Shown in pieces: positions 22,928-33,570 of a stretch of 39,035 nt of DNA. Position 1 is the stretch's first letter; the number at the start of each line of letters is the position of its first letter. The stretch covers positions 1 to 39,035 of the forward strand of contig NZ_JAKSYJ010000201.1 in the NCBI RefSeq assembly GCF_022829365.1, written 5' to 3'. Both the position numbers and the translations under genes were made by a program. The notes under the pieces were generated by a model, which searched no databases, had not been told where the DNA came from, and was given only the letters and a program-made list of their open reading frames with translations. Source of the DNA: Methylobacterium sp. J-077. Lineage in GTDB: Bacteria; Pseudomonadota; Alphaproteobacteria; Rhizobiales; Beijerinckiaceae.

Positions 22928-23386
22928 ATGTCGGACCACGAAGCCTATATCCGCGAGGCGGTCGCGCTGGCCGAGGCGAACGTGCTGGCCGGCGGCTCCC
23001 CGTACGGCGCGGTGATCGTGCGGGATGGCGCGGTGCTGGTCCGGGCGGCCAACACGGTGCACGCCACCAACGACCCGAGCGCCCATGCCGAGATGGTGGC
23101 GCTGCGCGAAGCCAGCCAGATGCTGGCGCGGCGCGACCTGTCCGATTGCGTGATGTATGCAAGCGGGCGCCCCTGCCCGATGTGCCACGCCGCGATGCGG
23201 CTCGCCGGTTTTCGCGAGGGCTACTTCGCCTTCTCGGCCGAAGAAGCCGAGGAATACGGGGCTGCGAACGCGACGCTCTACGCGGAACTGTGCCGCCCCC
23301 TGAACGAGCAGCCGATGCGCCTCAGCCAGATCCGGCCCGCGGGCAAGGCGCCGTACGCCGCGTGGCAGGCGCGCCGCCAGGCCTGA
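22928..23386 (+). CDS. Nucleoside/purine deaminase (CDA fold, guanine-deaminase-like)
   Basis: Zinc hydrolase that removes an amino group from a base or nucleoside. The 152-residue product has the zinc and proton-shuttle motif HAE at residues 53-55 (PSAHAEMVAL) and the second zinc motif PCPMC with Cys83 and Cys86 (SGRPCPMCHAAM). Length and motifs match the family holding guanine deaminase and tRNA adenosine deaminase. The C-terminus (RPLNEQPMRLSQI) is closer to the free-base deaminases than to TadA, though this is a judgement. The ATG is preceded by GGGAGAGGCGCAGCG. It follows the SplB-like gene on the same strand at operon distance, which is the only contextual hint of function. Confidence 0.85.
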   Translation: MSDHEAYIREAVALAEANVLAGGSPYGAVIVRDGAVLVRAANTVHATNDPSAHAEMVALREASQMLARRDLSDCVMYASGRPCPMCHAAMRLAGFREGYFAFSAEEAEEYGAANATLYAELCRPLNEQPMRLSQIRPAGKAPYAAWQARRQA

Positions 23387-23429
23387 AGCACCCTCTCCGT
23401 CGACCTTCTGGGGACGATGCTTGGGCGCC

Positions 23430-23741
23430 TCAATGCGTCCAGGGCGCCGTCCGATTGAACTTGAAGTTGTCCGAGTAAGACAGTCCCTTACGGAATACAG
23501 GCTTGGCCGGCTGCTCGACCCGGTAGGCGATCCCCTCGCGCTTGGCGTAGGCGACCGCCTCCTCCTCCGTGTCGAATTCCAGCCGCACCTGCTGCATCAT
23601 ATCGGCCGACCCGTTCCAGCCCATCAGCGGATCGATCTCGCGCGGGCCGGTCTGGTCGAATTCCAGGATCCACTGCTTGGTGCGGGCGAGGCCCGATTGC
23701 GTGGCATCCCGGGCGGGACGGAAGATGCGAGCACTCGGCAT
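23430..23741 (-). CDS. NDUFS4-like accessory subunit of respiratory complex I
   Basis: Small protein of the family called ETC complex I subunit conserved region, homologous to mitochondrial NDUFS4 and present in alphaproteobacteria, where it stabilises NADH:ubiquinone oxidoreductase. The 103-residue product reads SARIFRPARDATQSG, then WILEFDQTGPREIDPLMGWNGSAD, RLEFDTEEEAVAYAKREGIAY and ends KFNRTAPWTH, all close to the family pattern. The start at 23741 is preferred because the longer open frame runs through the tRNA-Pro gene. The ATG lies 26 bases beyond the tRNA's CCA end on the same strand, so the two are probably on one primary transcript. The main nuo operon is not in the window, as is normal for this gene. 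Confidence 0.9.
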   Translation of the reverse strand: MPSARIFRPARDATQSGLARTKQWILEFDQTGPREIDPLMGWNGSADMMQQVRLEFDTEEEAVAYAKREGIAYRVEQPAKPVFRKGLSYSDNFKFNRTAPWTH

Positions 23742-23767
23742 CTGGACTCGACAAGCTCCTGATCGAA

Positions 23768-23844
<77 letters not shown>

Positions 23845-24316
23845 ACTGCCCGTTACGGCACGCAAGCCCTAGCGTTTCGGGGAGGCCGACGCAACGGGGC
23901 AGCCAGCCGCGGCCGTACATGGACGGCCGAGATTAACCGCATGAGTTCAAAAGCCCTTCGGAACACGCAACGGTCACTTGTCAGACAATTCAAGGGCGAC
24001 TAAGGTCTCTATCGGGACGGCGAGGGCTGATTCCCGCACCGACAAACCGACTGCATTTCCATTGGGGGGCGGTGGAGGGGCGGCTCGGTAACCTGCGGTG
24101 GGGGATCTCGGTCCTCGTCGCTCCCGTAGACGATGCGTGGTGCCGCGCTCCAGATCGCATCATCGGAACCGGCAGCGCCACGGGGCCGGCGCCCGCGTGC
24201 AGGCTCCTTCACTTCGCGGCCCCGCCTGGCTTCCTGGCCCCTCTGGCGTCTCCTCGACCATGCGGTATCGCAGGCACGCGCGCGGATTCGCGAGCCGTTG
24301 AGAGGAGATCAGCCCC
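23845..24316. other. Intergenic region upstream of tRNA-Pro and the lactonase gene
   Basis: About 470 bases between divergent genes with no supportable coding sequence. It should hold the promoter of the tRNA gene at the left end and of the SMP-30 gene at the right. Several short open frames cross it on both strands, but none has a ribosome-binding site and recognisable protein pattern together. The part around 23930-24010 is AT-richer than its surroundings. Confidence 0.6.
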
Positions 24317-25255
<939 letters not shown>

Positions 25256-25386
25256 TGCCGCATTGCGGCAGAGCCGGCCCGGGCCGTGCTTGACCGGCGT
25301 GGGTCGCAGGCCCACCTCCCCATCGCCGGGGCTCGGGGCCTCCTCGGGATCGCGCATCCGCGAGGCGGCGTCAGGGCTTTGTTTTG

Positions 25387-25429
25387 GCATCATCCTTTCC
25401 GAAAGCCGGCACACCGTCCGGGATGATGC
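25387..25429. promoter_or_regulatory. Inverted repeat upstream of the yfcG-like gene
   Basis: GCATCATCC (25387-25395) and GGATGATGC (25421-25429) are perfect reverse complements 25 bases apart, ending 19 bases before the start codon. It could be a two-site operator or a leader hairpin. No function is known. Confidence 0.4.
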
Positions 25430-25448
25430 GCCAGCGGGACACAATCCG

Positions 25449-26156
25449 ATGATCGATCTGTACTATTGGCCGACGCCGAACGGCCACAAAGTCACGATGT
25501 TCCTCGAAGAAGCCGCTATTCCGTACCGGATCAAGCCGATCAACATCGGCAAAGGCGAACAATTCAACCCGGACTTCCTCAAGATCGCCCCGAACAATCG
25601 CATGCCGGCGATTGTCGATGACGAGCCGGCCGATGGCGGCGCACCGGTTTCTCTGTTCGAATCGGGCGCGATCCTGTTGTATCTCGCCGAGAAAACCGAG
25701 CGCTTCATCGCGAGTGATCTGCGCCGCCGGGCCGAGGTCCTGCAATGGCTGTTCTGGCAGATGGGTGGACTCGGGCCGATGCTCGGCCAGAACCATCACT
25801 TCTCGCAATATGCGCCCGAGAAGATCGATTACGCGATCAAGCGCTACGTCAACGAGACCAACCGACTCTACGGCGTTCTGGACCGGCGCCTGGCCGACCG
25901 GATCTTCGTGGCGGGCGCGGACTACTCGATCGCCGACATGGCCTGCTATCCGTGGATCGTGCCGTGGGAGAAGCAGGGCCAGAACCTCGACGCGCATCCC
26001 CATCTCAAGCGCTGGTTCACCGCCATCGCGGAGCGGCCGGCCACGCAGGCGGCCTATGCCCGGGCGCCGGAGGTCAATCCCGATCACGGCAAGACCATGA
26101 GCGAGGACGCCAAGAAGGTGATGTTCGGCCAGACCGCCGCGACCACCCAGCACTGA
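25449..26156 (+). CDS. yfcG: YfcG-type glutathione S-transferase (disulfide-bond oxidoreductase)
   Basis: Nu-class GST-like protein that reduces disulfides with glutathione. The 235-residue product starts IDLYYWPTPNGHKVTMFLEEA, and contains the thioredoxin-like half with PNNRMPAIVDDEPADGG, SLFESGAILLYLAEKT, and the helical half with LQWLFWQMGGLGPMLGQNHHF and YSIADMACYPWI. These match E. coli YfcG almost block for block as I recall it. The ATG at 25449 is chosen because the conserved family N-terminus begins there; the frame is open upstream without similarity. The Nudix gene starts eight bases after its stop, and the third gene overlaps that one, so the three probably form an operon. Confidence 0.92.
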   Translation: MIDLYYWPTPNGHKVTMFLEEAAIPYRIKPINIGKGEQFNPDFLKIAPNNRMPAIVDDEPADGGAPVSLFESGAILLYLAEKTERFIASDLRRRAEVLQWLFWQMGGLGPMLGQNHHFSQYAPEKIDYAIKRYVNETNRLYGVLDRRLADRIFVAGADYSIADMACYPWIVPWEKQGQNLDAHPHLKRWFTAIAERPATQAAYARAPEVNPDHGKTMSEDAKKVMFGQTAATTQH

Positions 26157-26163
26157 TCCGGTC

Positions 26164-26739
26164 ATGACCGACACGCAGACCGCCCTCCCCCTGCGGGTGA
26201 TCCACAGGGGCTGGAACACCTTCGGCATCGCCACGCTCACCCAGCCCGACGGCAGCACGGTGCCGCGGGCCCTGGAGGACCACGGCGAGGCGGCCTGCGT
26301 GCTGCCCTACGATCCCGAGCGCCGGGTCGCCCTGCTGGTCCGGCAGAACCGGGTCGGGCCCGCCTTCTGGGGCGAGCCCGCTTCCCTCGACGAGGCCCCC
26401 GCGGGCGGCCTCGACGGCGGCGAGCCGGAAGAGACCGCGATCCGGGAAGCGATGGAGGAGGCGGGGCTGCGGCTCGAACGGCTCGAACCCGTGACCCACG
26501 CCTACAGCATGCCGAGCGTTTCCTCCGAGCGGCTGTGGCTCTATCTCGCGCCCTATGCGGAAACCGACCGGGTCGGCCCCGGCGGCGGCCTGCCCGGCGA
26601 GGGCGAGCAGGTCGAAGTGCTGGAGCTGCCCTTGGCCGCTCTGGCCGATCAGGCCCGCTCCGGACGCTTGGCCGACCTCAAGACCCTGGTCCTGGTCCAA
26701 GCGCTGATGCTGCGCCGCCCCGAGTTGTTCGCCGCATGA
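26164..26739 (+). CDS. Nudix hydrolase, NudK/ADP-ribose pyrophosphatase-like
   Basis: Hydrolyses a nucleoside diphosphate linked to another moiety, such as ADP-ribose or GDP-mannose. The 191-residue product has a Nudix box reading GGLDGGEPEETAIREAMEEAGL around residue 85, with the REAMEEAGL core intact. The spacing between the first glutamate and the core is one residue shorter than in MutT but the same as in NudK-type enzymes as I recall them. An upstream beta-sheet region (ALEDHGEAACVLPYDPERRVALLVRQNR) and a downstream loop PSVSSERLWLYLA with EGEQVEVLEL are typical of the ADP-ribose pyrophosphatase group. It starts eight bases after the yfcG-like gene and overlaps the next gene by ATGA. Confidence 0.87.
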   Translation: MTDTQTALPLRVIHRGWNTFGIATLTQPDGSTVPRALEDHGEAACVLPYDPERRVALLVRQNRVGPAFWGEPASLDEAPAGGLDGGEPEETAIREAMEEAGLRLERLEPVTHAYSMPSVSSERLWLYLAPYAETDRVGPGGGLPGEGEQVEVLELPLAALADQARSGRLADLKTLVLVQALMLRRPELFAA

Positions 26740-27629
26740 TCCAGCCCGATGCCCCGATCGACGCCGTCCTGGCCGAGATGCTGGCCTTCGCCGAGGACGC
26801 GGCGCCGCTGGCGCTCGCGATGCGGACGGCCGGGCTCGCCATGACCAACAAGGGCCCGGACCTCGGCCAGGCACTCACCGAGGCCGACCTCACCGTCAGC
26901 CGCCTGCTGCACGCCCGCTTCGGGCCCGACCTGATCGAGGAGGAGACCGCCGACCACCTGGGCCACGCGGCCGCGAAGGCGTTGCTGGCCCGGGATGCCT
27001 GGACCTTCGTGGGCGACCCGATCGACGGCACGCGGCCCTTCGCGGGCGGCCTGTCGGGCTGGGGCGTCATGGTGGCGGCCTGCCGGTCGGGCTGGCCCCG
27101 GGCCGGCGTGATGACCCTGCCGGCCTGGAACGAGGACCGCTGCGGCCCGGCCCGCATCGACTCCGCGGAGGCGGTGCGCGGCATCCTGCTCGCGGCCTAC
27201 GAGGGCCGGGCGTTCTGGGCACCGACCCGGGGCGGGCGCCGGACGGAAGCCCTGCGCGCGCTGAAACCCACGCCGAGCCGCACCGGCCATGTCGGCTGGC
27301 TCGCCGTCGCGGCGCAGCGTTTCACCCTGGATTACGGGCGGGGCTGGTTCCCCTGGAGCGAGGGCGGGTCGATCTCGGACGCCGCGCTCCTGGCGACAGG
27401 GCGGCTCGACGCGACGGTCGTCAACAGCATGCTGTGGGACTTGGCGCCGATCCTGCCGCTGTTCGAGGCGCTGGGCTTTCGCCTCTACCACTGGCCGGAC
27501 CTTGCCGCCCCACCGGCCGCCTTCATCGACCTGTTCGACGCCGAGTTATCGGCCCACGACGACCTCTGGCTGGTCTGCCGCGACCGCGACCAAGCGGCCG
27601 ATCTGGCGAAAGCGATCCGCAGGGCCTAG
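26736..27629 (+). CDS. Inositol-monophosphatase-family phosphatase
   Basis: Mg2+-dependent phosphomonoesterase of the IMPase/FBPase/CysQ superfamily. The 297-residue product carries the metal motifs EEETADH (about residue 67), the central GDPIDGTRPFAGG (about 91-103), and the C-terminal WDLAPILPLFEALGF. The ATG at 26736 overlaps the Nudix stop (ATGA), so translation is coupled. The middle of the protein (LPAWNEDRCGPARIDSAE) is less like the usual IMPase pattern, and the substrate (inositol phosphate, 3'-phosphoadenylate, or another) cannot be told. With a Nudix hydrolase and a glutathione-linked oxidoreductase as neighbours, a role in phosphonucleotide clean-up is plausible but unproven. Confidence 0.86.
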   Translation: MIQPDAPIDAVLAEMLAFAEDAAPLALAMRTAGLAMTNKGPDLGQALTEADLTVSRLLHARFGPDLIEEETADHLGHAAAKALLARDAWTFVGDPIDGTRPFAGGLSGWGVMVAACRSGWPRAGVMTLPAWNEDRCGPARIDSAEAVRGILLAAYEGRAFWAPTRGGRRTEALRALKPTPSRTGHVGWLAVAAQRFTLDYGRGWFPWSEGGSISDAALLATGRLDATVVNSMLWDLAPILPLFEALGFRLYHWPDLAAPPAAFIDLFDAELSAHDDLWLVCRDRDQAADLAKAIRRA

Positions 27630-27662
27630 CGGCCTGTCCGACGCTTGAAAAACCCCGGTTTC

Positions 27663-27752
27663 AAAAGGTCTTCGACCTTTTGCGGGTGCAGGGCGGAGCC
27701 CTGCAACATCAGGGCTCCGCCCTGATAACCCGCCGAAGGGCACGCCCTTCGG
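27663..27752. repeat. Cluster of three palindromes between convergent genes
   Basis: AAAAGGTC/GACCTTTT (27663-27670, 27674-27681); a 15-base perfect arm pair CAGGGCGGAGCCCTG/CAGGGCTCCGCCCTG (27689-27703, 27710-27724); and CCGAAGGGC/GCCCTTCGG (27733-27741, 27744-27752). The block resembles extragenic palindromic repeat elements I associate with this genus, and may also act as a bidirectional terminator. Confidence 0.75.
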
Positions 27753-27763
27753 AAACCCGATCC

Positions 27764-28093
27764 TTACGGCGCTGACGCCTCGGCCCCGCCATGGGCCAGG
27801 ATCGCGTCGAGGAGCCCGGGGAAGCGCGCGTCGACATCCTCCCGGCGCAGCGCAATCAGGCAGCGCATCCCCTCGGGGCGGGTGCGCGTCACGCCGGCCT
27901 CCCGCAGGATCTTGAGATGGTGCGTCATGGTCGAGCGCGGCACGCTCTCGGCCAGAAGATCCCCCGAGGCGCGCTCACCATTTTTGATCAGTTCCGACAC
28001 CACCGTAAGACGGGTCGGGTCGCTCAGCGCGAACAGCACTCGGTGCAGGGTCAGGTCGGCGACATCGGGATGGAAGAACTTGCGGGGGCTCAT
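27764..28093 (-). CDS. ArsR-family transcriptional regulator
   Basis: Small winged-helix repressor. The 109-residue product starts MSPRKFFHPDVADLTLHRVL, has FALSDPTRLTVVSELI, and a recognition region VPRSTMTHHLKILREAGVT followed by the wing. It lacks the CxC metal motif of the ArsR/SmtB metal sensors in the DNA-binding helix, so it may sense something other than a metal or respond to a small molecule or redox change. The ATG at 28093 is chosen over an upstream in-frame start because it fits the family length and does not cross the operator. It is divergent from the MFS transporter gene, with two overlapping palindromes between them, which makes the pair a regulator-efflux module. Confidence 0.9.
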   Translation of the reverse strand: MSPRKFFHPDVADLTLHRVLFALSDPTRLTVVSELIKNGERASGDLLAESVPRSTMTHHLKILREAGVTRTRPEGMRCLIALRREDVDARFPGLLDAILAHGGAEASAP

Positions 28094-28103
28094 GGCGCCG
28101 TTT

Positions 28104-28129
28104 ATGTACGATGTTCGTCGTACATCGTA
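28104..28129. promoter_or_regulatory. Operator between the ArsR regulator and MFS transporter genes
   Basis: Two overlapping inverted repeats: ATGTACGA (28104-28111)/TCGTACAT (28118-28125) with a 6-base spacer, and TACGATGT (28107-28114)/ACATCGTA (28122-28129) with a 7-base spacer. Both are perfect. Only 51 bases separate the start codons, so the site must overlap promoter or leader of both genes. Confidence 0.8.
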
Positions 28130-28144
28130 AAGAGGCGGCGAGAC

Positions 28145-29293
28145 ATGAGACGAATCGCGGTTCTGGCGCTCGGGATGTTCGCCCTGGGCTTGGATGCGTA
28201 TGTGGTCGCGGGGCTGCTGCCGGGGATCGGCACCGCGTTCCAAGTTGAACCCGGCGAGGCCGGGCAGGCGGTCACGGTCTTCACCCTCGCCTACGCGCTG
28301 GCGGCCCCGGTCTGCGCCACCCTGCTCGCCGGCAAGCCGGTGCGGCGGATCCTCGGGCTGGCGCTCGCGGTCTTCACCATCGCGAACATGCTGAGCACCC
28401 TCGCCACCGGTCTATTGGGGCTGCTCCTGGCCCGGGCGCTCGCGGGCCTCGCGGCGGGCCTCTACGCGCCGGTCGCGATCGCGTCGGCGGCCGCTCTGGT
28501 GGAGCCGGGGCGGAAGGGGCGCGCCCTGGCGCTCACCCTCGGGGGCATGAGCACCGGGACGGTCATCGGCGTGCCGGCCGGGTTGTGGATCGCCGAACGG
28601 CTCGGCTGGCAGAGCGCCCTCTGGATGGTGACACTCCTTGGCGCCGTAGCCACGGTCGCCATCCTGGCGCGCCTGCCCGACATCGAGGCCGCGGAGCCGC
28701 CCTCCTGGCGGGCGCGGGCCGCCCTGCTGACCGACCCGGCCATCGTCGCCACGGTGACAGTCACCTTCCTCACCGCAATCGCCAGCCTCGGGCTCTACAC
28801 CTACCTGGCGCCGCTCCTCGACCGGGCCGGGCTGGGCAACGCGGCGGCTTCGTATTTCTGGGCCTGGGGCATCGGCGGGATGGTGGGCAGCTTTTCGGTC
28901 GGCCCGCTGATCGACCGGACTCGCGATCCCCGCCGGGTGATGACCATGATCCTGGCCGCCCTGACGCTGGCGCTCGTGTCCCTGCCCGGCCTGCTCGGCG
29001 CATCGCTCCTCGGCTACCTGCCGTTGCTGGCCTGGGGCGCGATGGGCTGGGCCTCTCAGGCGCCGCAGCAGCATGCCCTGCTCTATCTCCGGCCCGATCA
29101 CGGCAGCGTCGCCGTCGCGCTCAACAGCTCGGCGAACTATCTGGGCGGCGCGGCCGGTGCGGCGCTCGGCGGCGTGGTGGTCACGCTGGCAGGTATCGCC
29201 GCCCTGCCGATGGCTGCTGCCGCCGTTGCGGCCGCCGGACTCGCGCTGCAGATGGCGATCCTGGCCCGGGTTCGGCGTGTGGCGGCGGGCTGA
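28145..29293 (+). CDS. MFS transporter, drug:proton antiporter type (DHA1, 12-TM)
   Basis: Proton-driven efflux pump of the inner membrane. The 382-residue protein is hydrophobic throughout with the twelve-segment pattern: the N-terminal ALGMFALGLDAYVVAGLLPGI, loop AGKPVRRILGLALAVF, the LARALAGLAAGLYAPVAIA helix, and GMSTGTVIGVPAGLWIAERLGWQ resembling the antiporter motif C region (shared by DHA1 transporters). C-terminal half repeats the fold with VGPLIDRTRDPRRVM between segments. The ATG at 28145 has GAGGCGGCGAG upstream. Divergent pairing with an ArsR regulator suggests induction by its substrate, which cannot be named. AraJ/NepI/YdhP-type sugar or purine efflux pumps are alternatives within the family. 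Confidence 0.88.
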   Translation: MRRIAVLALGMFALGLDAYVVAGLLPGIGTAFQVEPGEAGQAVTVFTLAYALAAPVCATLLAGKPVRRILGLALAVFTIANMLSTLATGLLGLLLARALAGLAAGLYAPVAIASAAALVEPGRKGRALALTLGGMSTGTVIGVPAGLWIAERLGWQSALWMVTLLGAVATVAILARLPDIEAAEPPSWRARAALLTDPAIVATVTVTFLTAIASLGLYTYLAPLLDRAGLGNAAASYFWAWGIGGMVGSFSVGPLIDRTRDPRRVMTMILAALTLALVSLPGLLGASLLGYLPLLAWGAMGWASQAPQQHALLYLRPDHGSVAVALNSSANYLGGAAGAALGGVVVTLAGIAALPMAAAAVAAAGLALQMAILARVRRVAAG

Positions 29294-29322
29294 AGATCCG
29301 CGGCGCAGAGCAGACACAAAAA

Positions 29323-29351
29323 GGCGGCGCGCCCTCATCAAGCGCGCCGCC
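29323..29351 (-). terminator. Rho-independent terminator of clpB
   Basis: GGCGGCGCGC (29323-29332) and GCGCGCCGCC (29342-29351) form a perfect 10-base stem with a 9-base loop. On the minus strand it is followed by TTTTT. It lies between the convergent MFS and clpB genes and serves clpB best; the stem may also slow plus-strand transcription. Confidence 0.85.
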
Positions 29352-29370
29352 CCGCTCGCAAGCGAACCGA

Positions 29371-31995
<2,625 letters not shown>

Positions 31996-32189
31996 GCGTG
32001 TCTCACCCTCCCGTGCCGGCATTCGCCGCCCGAGATGGCGCGGCCCTGCCGAAACGTCGCCCCCCGGCACTCTGCCGCAAGGGACCCCGGCGCCGAAAGC
32101 CACCGGTAGGTCCGATGTGGTGTTGTATTTGCGCACCACAAGGGGCTCAGGCCTTGCGCGACACGGCTTTTCCGAGCCACCCTCCGCGC

Positions 32190-32966
32190 ATGCAAGCCGC
32201 CCTCGAAATCGGCCTCCTCGGCCTCTACCGCTACCCCGTGAAGGGTCTGAGCCCCGAGTCGCTCGACCGGGCGGAGCTGGAGACCAGTGGCTTCTTCCCG
32301 GGGGACCGCCTCTACGCCATCGAGAACGGGCCGTCGGGCTTCAACGCAGTGGCGCCACGGCACCAGCCGAAGACCAAGTACCTGATGCTGATGCGCGACG
32401 AGGCCCTGGCCCGCCTGCGCACCCGCTACGACGACTCAACCGCTACGCTCACGGTGGAGCATGCCGGGGAAACGCACGCCTTCCGGCTCGACACGGAGGC
32501 CGGCCGCGACGGGCTCGCCGACCTGATGCGGCGTACCCTGCCGGAAAGCCTGCGGGGCGAGCCGAAGGTGCTGGCGGCGCCGCCGCAATACCGGTTCACC
32601 GATTCGCCCACGGGCTACGTCTCGCTGATCAACCGGGCGAGCGTGGCCGCGGTGGAGGATTACCTCGGCGCGCCGGTCGATCCGCTGCGCTTCCGCGGAA
32701 ACCTGCTGGTCGACGGGCTAGCGCCCTTCGCCGAGTTGGACATGGTCGGCCAGGTGATCGAGGCGCCGAGCGGGCTGCGGCTCAAGATCACCAAGCGCAC
32801 GGTGCGCTGCGCCGCCACCAACGTCGACCCGGTGAGCGGCGTGCGCGACCACGACATCCCCTGGACCCTCGACGCGCGCCTCGGCCACCGCGACCTCGGG
32901 GTCTACGCCGAGGTGATCGCCGGCGGGACGCTCGCGGTGGGCGATAGGCTGCGCGTGGCGGGGTAG
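32190..32966 (+). CDS. MOSC-domain protein (YcbX-like)
   Basis: Protein of the MOSC superfamily, predicted to bind sulfur or molybdenum cofactor; relatives reduce N-hydroxylated compounds using molybdenum cofactor. The 258-residue product has the N-terminal beta-barrel domain (GLLGLYRYPVKGLSPESLDRAEL, FFPGDRLYAIENG) and a C-terminal MOSC domain (FRGNLLVDGLAPFAELDMVG, ITKRTVRCAATNVDP with the conserved cysteine, and GVYAEVIAGGTLAVGDRLRV). There is no ferredoxin domain as in E. coli YcbX, so an external electron donor would be needed. The ATG at 32190 begins at the family N-terminus; longer frames upstream cross the clpB leader. It is divergent from clpB. Confidence 0.9.
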   Translation: MQAALEIGLLGLYRYPVKGLSPESLDRAELETSGFFPGDRLYAIENGPSGFNAVAPRHQPKTKYLMLMRDEALARLRTRYDDSTATLTVEHAGETHAFRLDTEAGRDGLADLMRRTLPESLRGEPKVLAAPPQYRFTDSPTGYVSLINRASVAAVEDYLGAPVDPLRFRGNLLVDGLAPFAELDMVGQVIEAPSGLRLKITKRTVRCAATNVDPVSGVRDHDIPWTLDARLGHRDLGVYAEVIAGGTLAVGDRLRVAG

Positions 32967-32976
32967 GCGGGGCCGG

Positions 32977-33570
32977 TCAGAGCCGCGCCACGTAGGCTGC
33001 CAGATCCCGGATGTCGGCGTCGCTCAGGCCCTGCGCGACCTCGTTCATGGCGGGGTCGTAGCCCGGCCGGGCGTTCGACTTGTAGGAAGCGAGGGAACGG
33101 GCGAGGTACTCCTCCCGCTGCGCCCGGATCCTGGGAATCGCCTCCCTGCCGGCCAGGTCGGCGCCGTGGCAGGAATTGCACTGGTGCTTTGAGACCAGCG
33201 CCTGGGCGCGCGCCACCAGGGCCGGTTCCGCAGCCGGCCCCGACCAAGCGGGCGCCGGAAGGGCCGCGACCGCATCGGCGTAGGCACGAAGGTCGTCGTC
33301 GGAGAAGCCAGCGGCAACGTCGTTCATGGGCTCCGCCGCGCGCTGCTTCTCCCGGAACTGGAAAAGCTGCGTCACGACATAGTCCGCCTGCTGGCCGCCC
33401 AGCGAGGGCACGCCCTCAGTCTCCGAGGTTCCGCCCCCGTGGCAAGCGACGCAGGGGGCGAGACGCTCCTGCATCGCCGCCTCGGGCGCGGCCAGCGCCG
33501 CACTCGCCAGCAGGACACCGAGGGCCGAGGCGAGTCCCCGGATCAGCCCAATCCTCGCTGCGCGGCCCAT
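32977..33570 (-). CDS. Di-haem cytochrome c (c4/c553-like), periplasmic
   Basis: Secreted electron carrier. The 197-residue product has an N-terminal signal peptide (RIGLIRGLASALGVLLASAALAAPEAA) and two haem-binding motifs, CVACH at residues 40-44 and CNSCH at 131-135. Methionines in PMNDVAAGFSDDDLRAYA (82) and PAMNEVAQGLSDADIRDLAAYV (175) are the likely sixth ligands, and the two halves are internal repeats, as in cytochrome c4. The start ATG at 33570 overlaps the stop of the upstream sorbosone dehydrogenase-like gene as TGATG; a GTG one codon earlier is also possible. The coupling suggests that it receives electrons from that PQQ-type dehydrogenase in the periplasm and passes them to a terminal oxidase. 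Confidence 0.92.
   Translation of the reverse strand: MGRAARIGLIRGLASALGVLLASAALAAPEAAMQERLAPCVACHGGGTSETEGVPSLGGQQADYVVTQLFQFREKQRAAEPMNDVAAGFSDDDLRAYADAVAALPAPAWSGPAAEPALVARAQALVSKHQCNSCHGADLAGREAIPRIRAQREEYLARSLASYKSNARPGYDPAMNEVAQGLSDADIRDLAAYVARL

Noticed and set aside
23845..24316. Several short open frames between tRNA-Pro and the lactonase gene
   Set aside because: None combines a ribosome-binding site, codon-like composition and a recognisable protein pattern; some overlap the tRNA.
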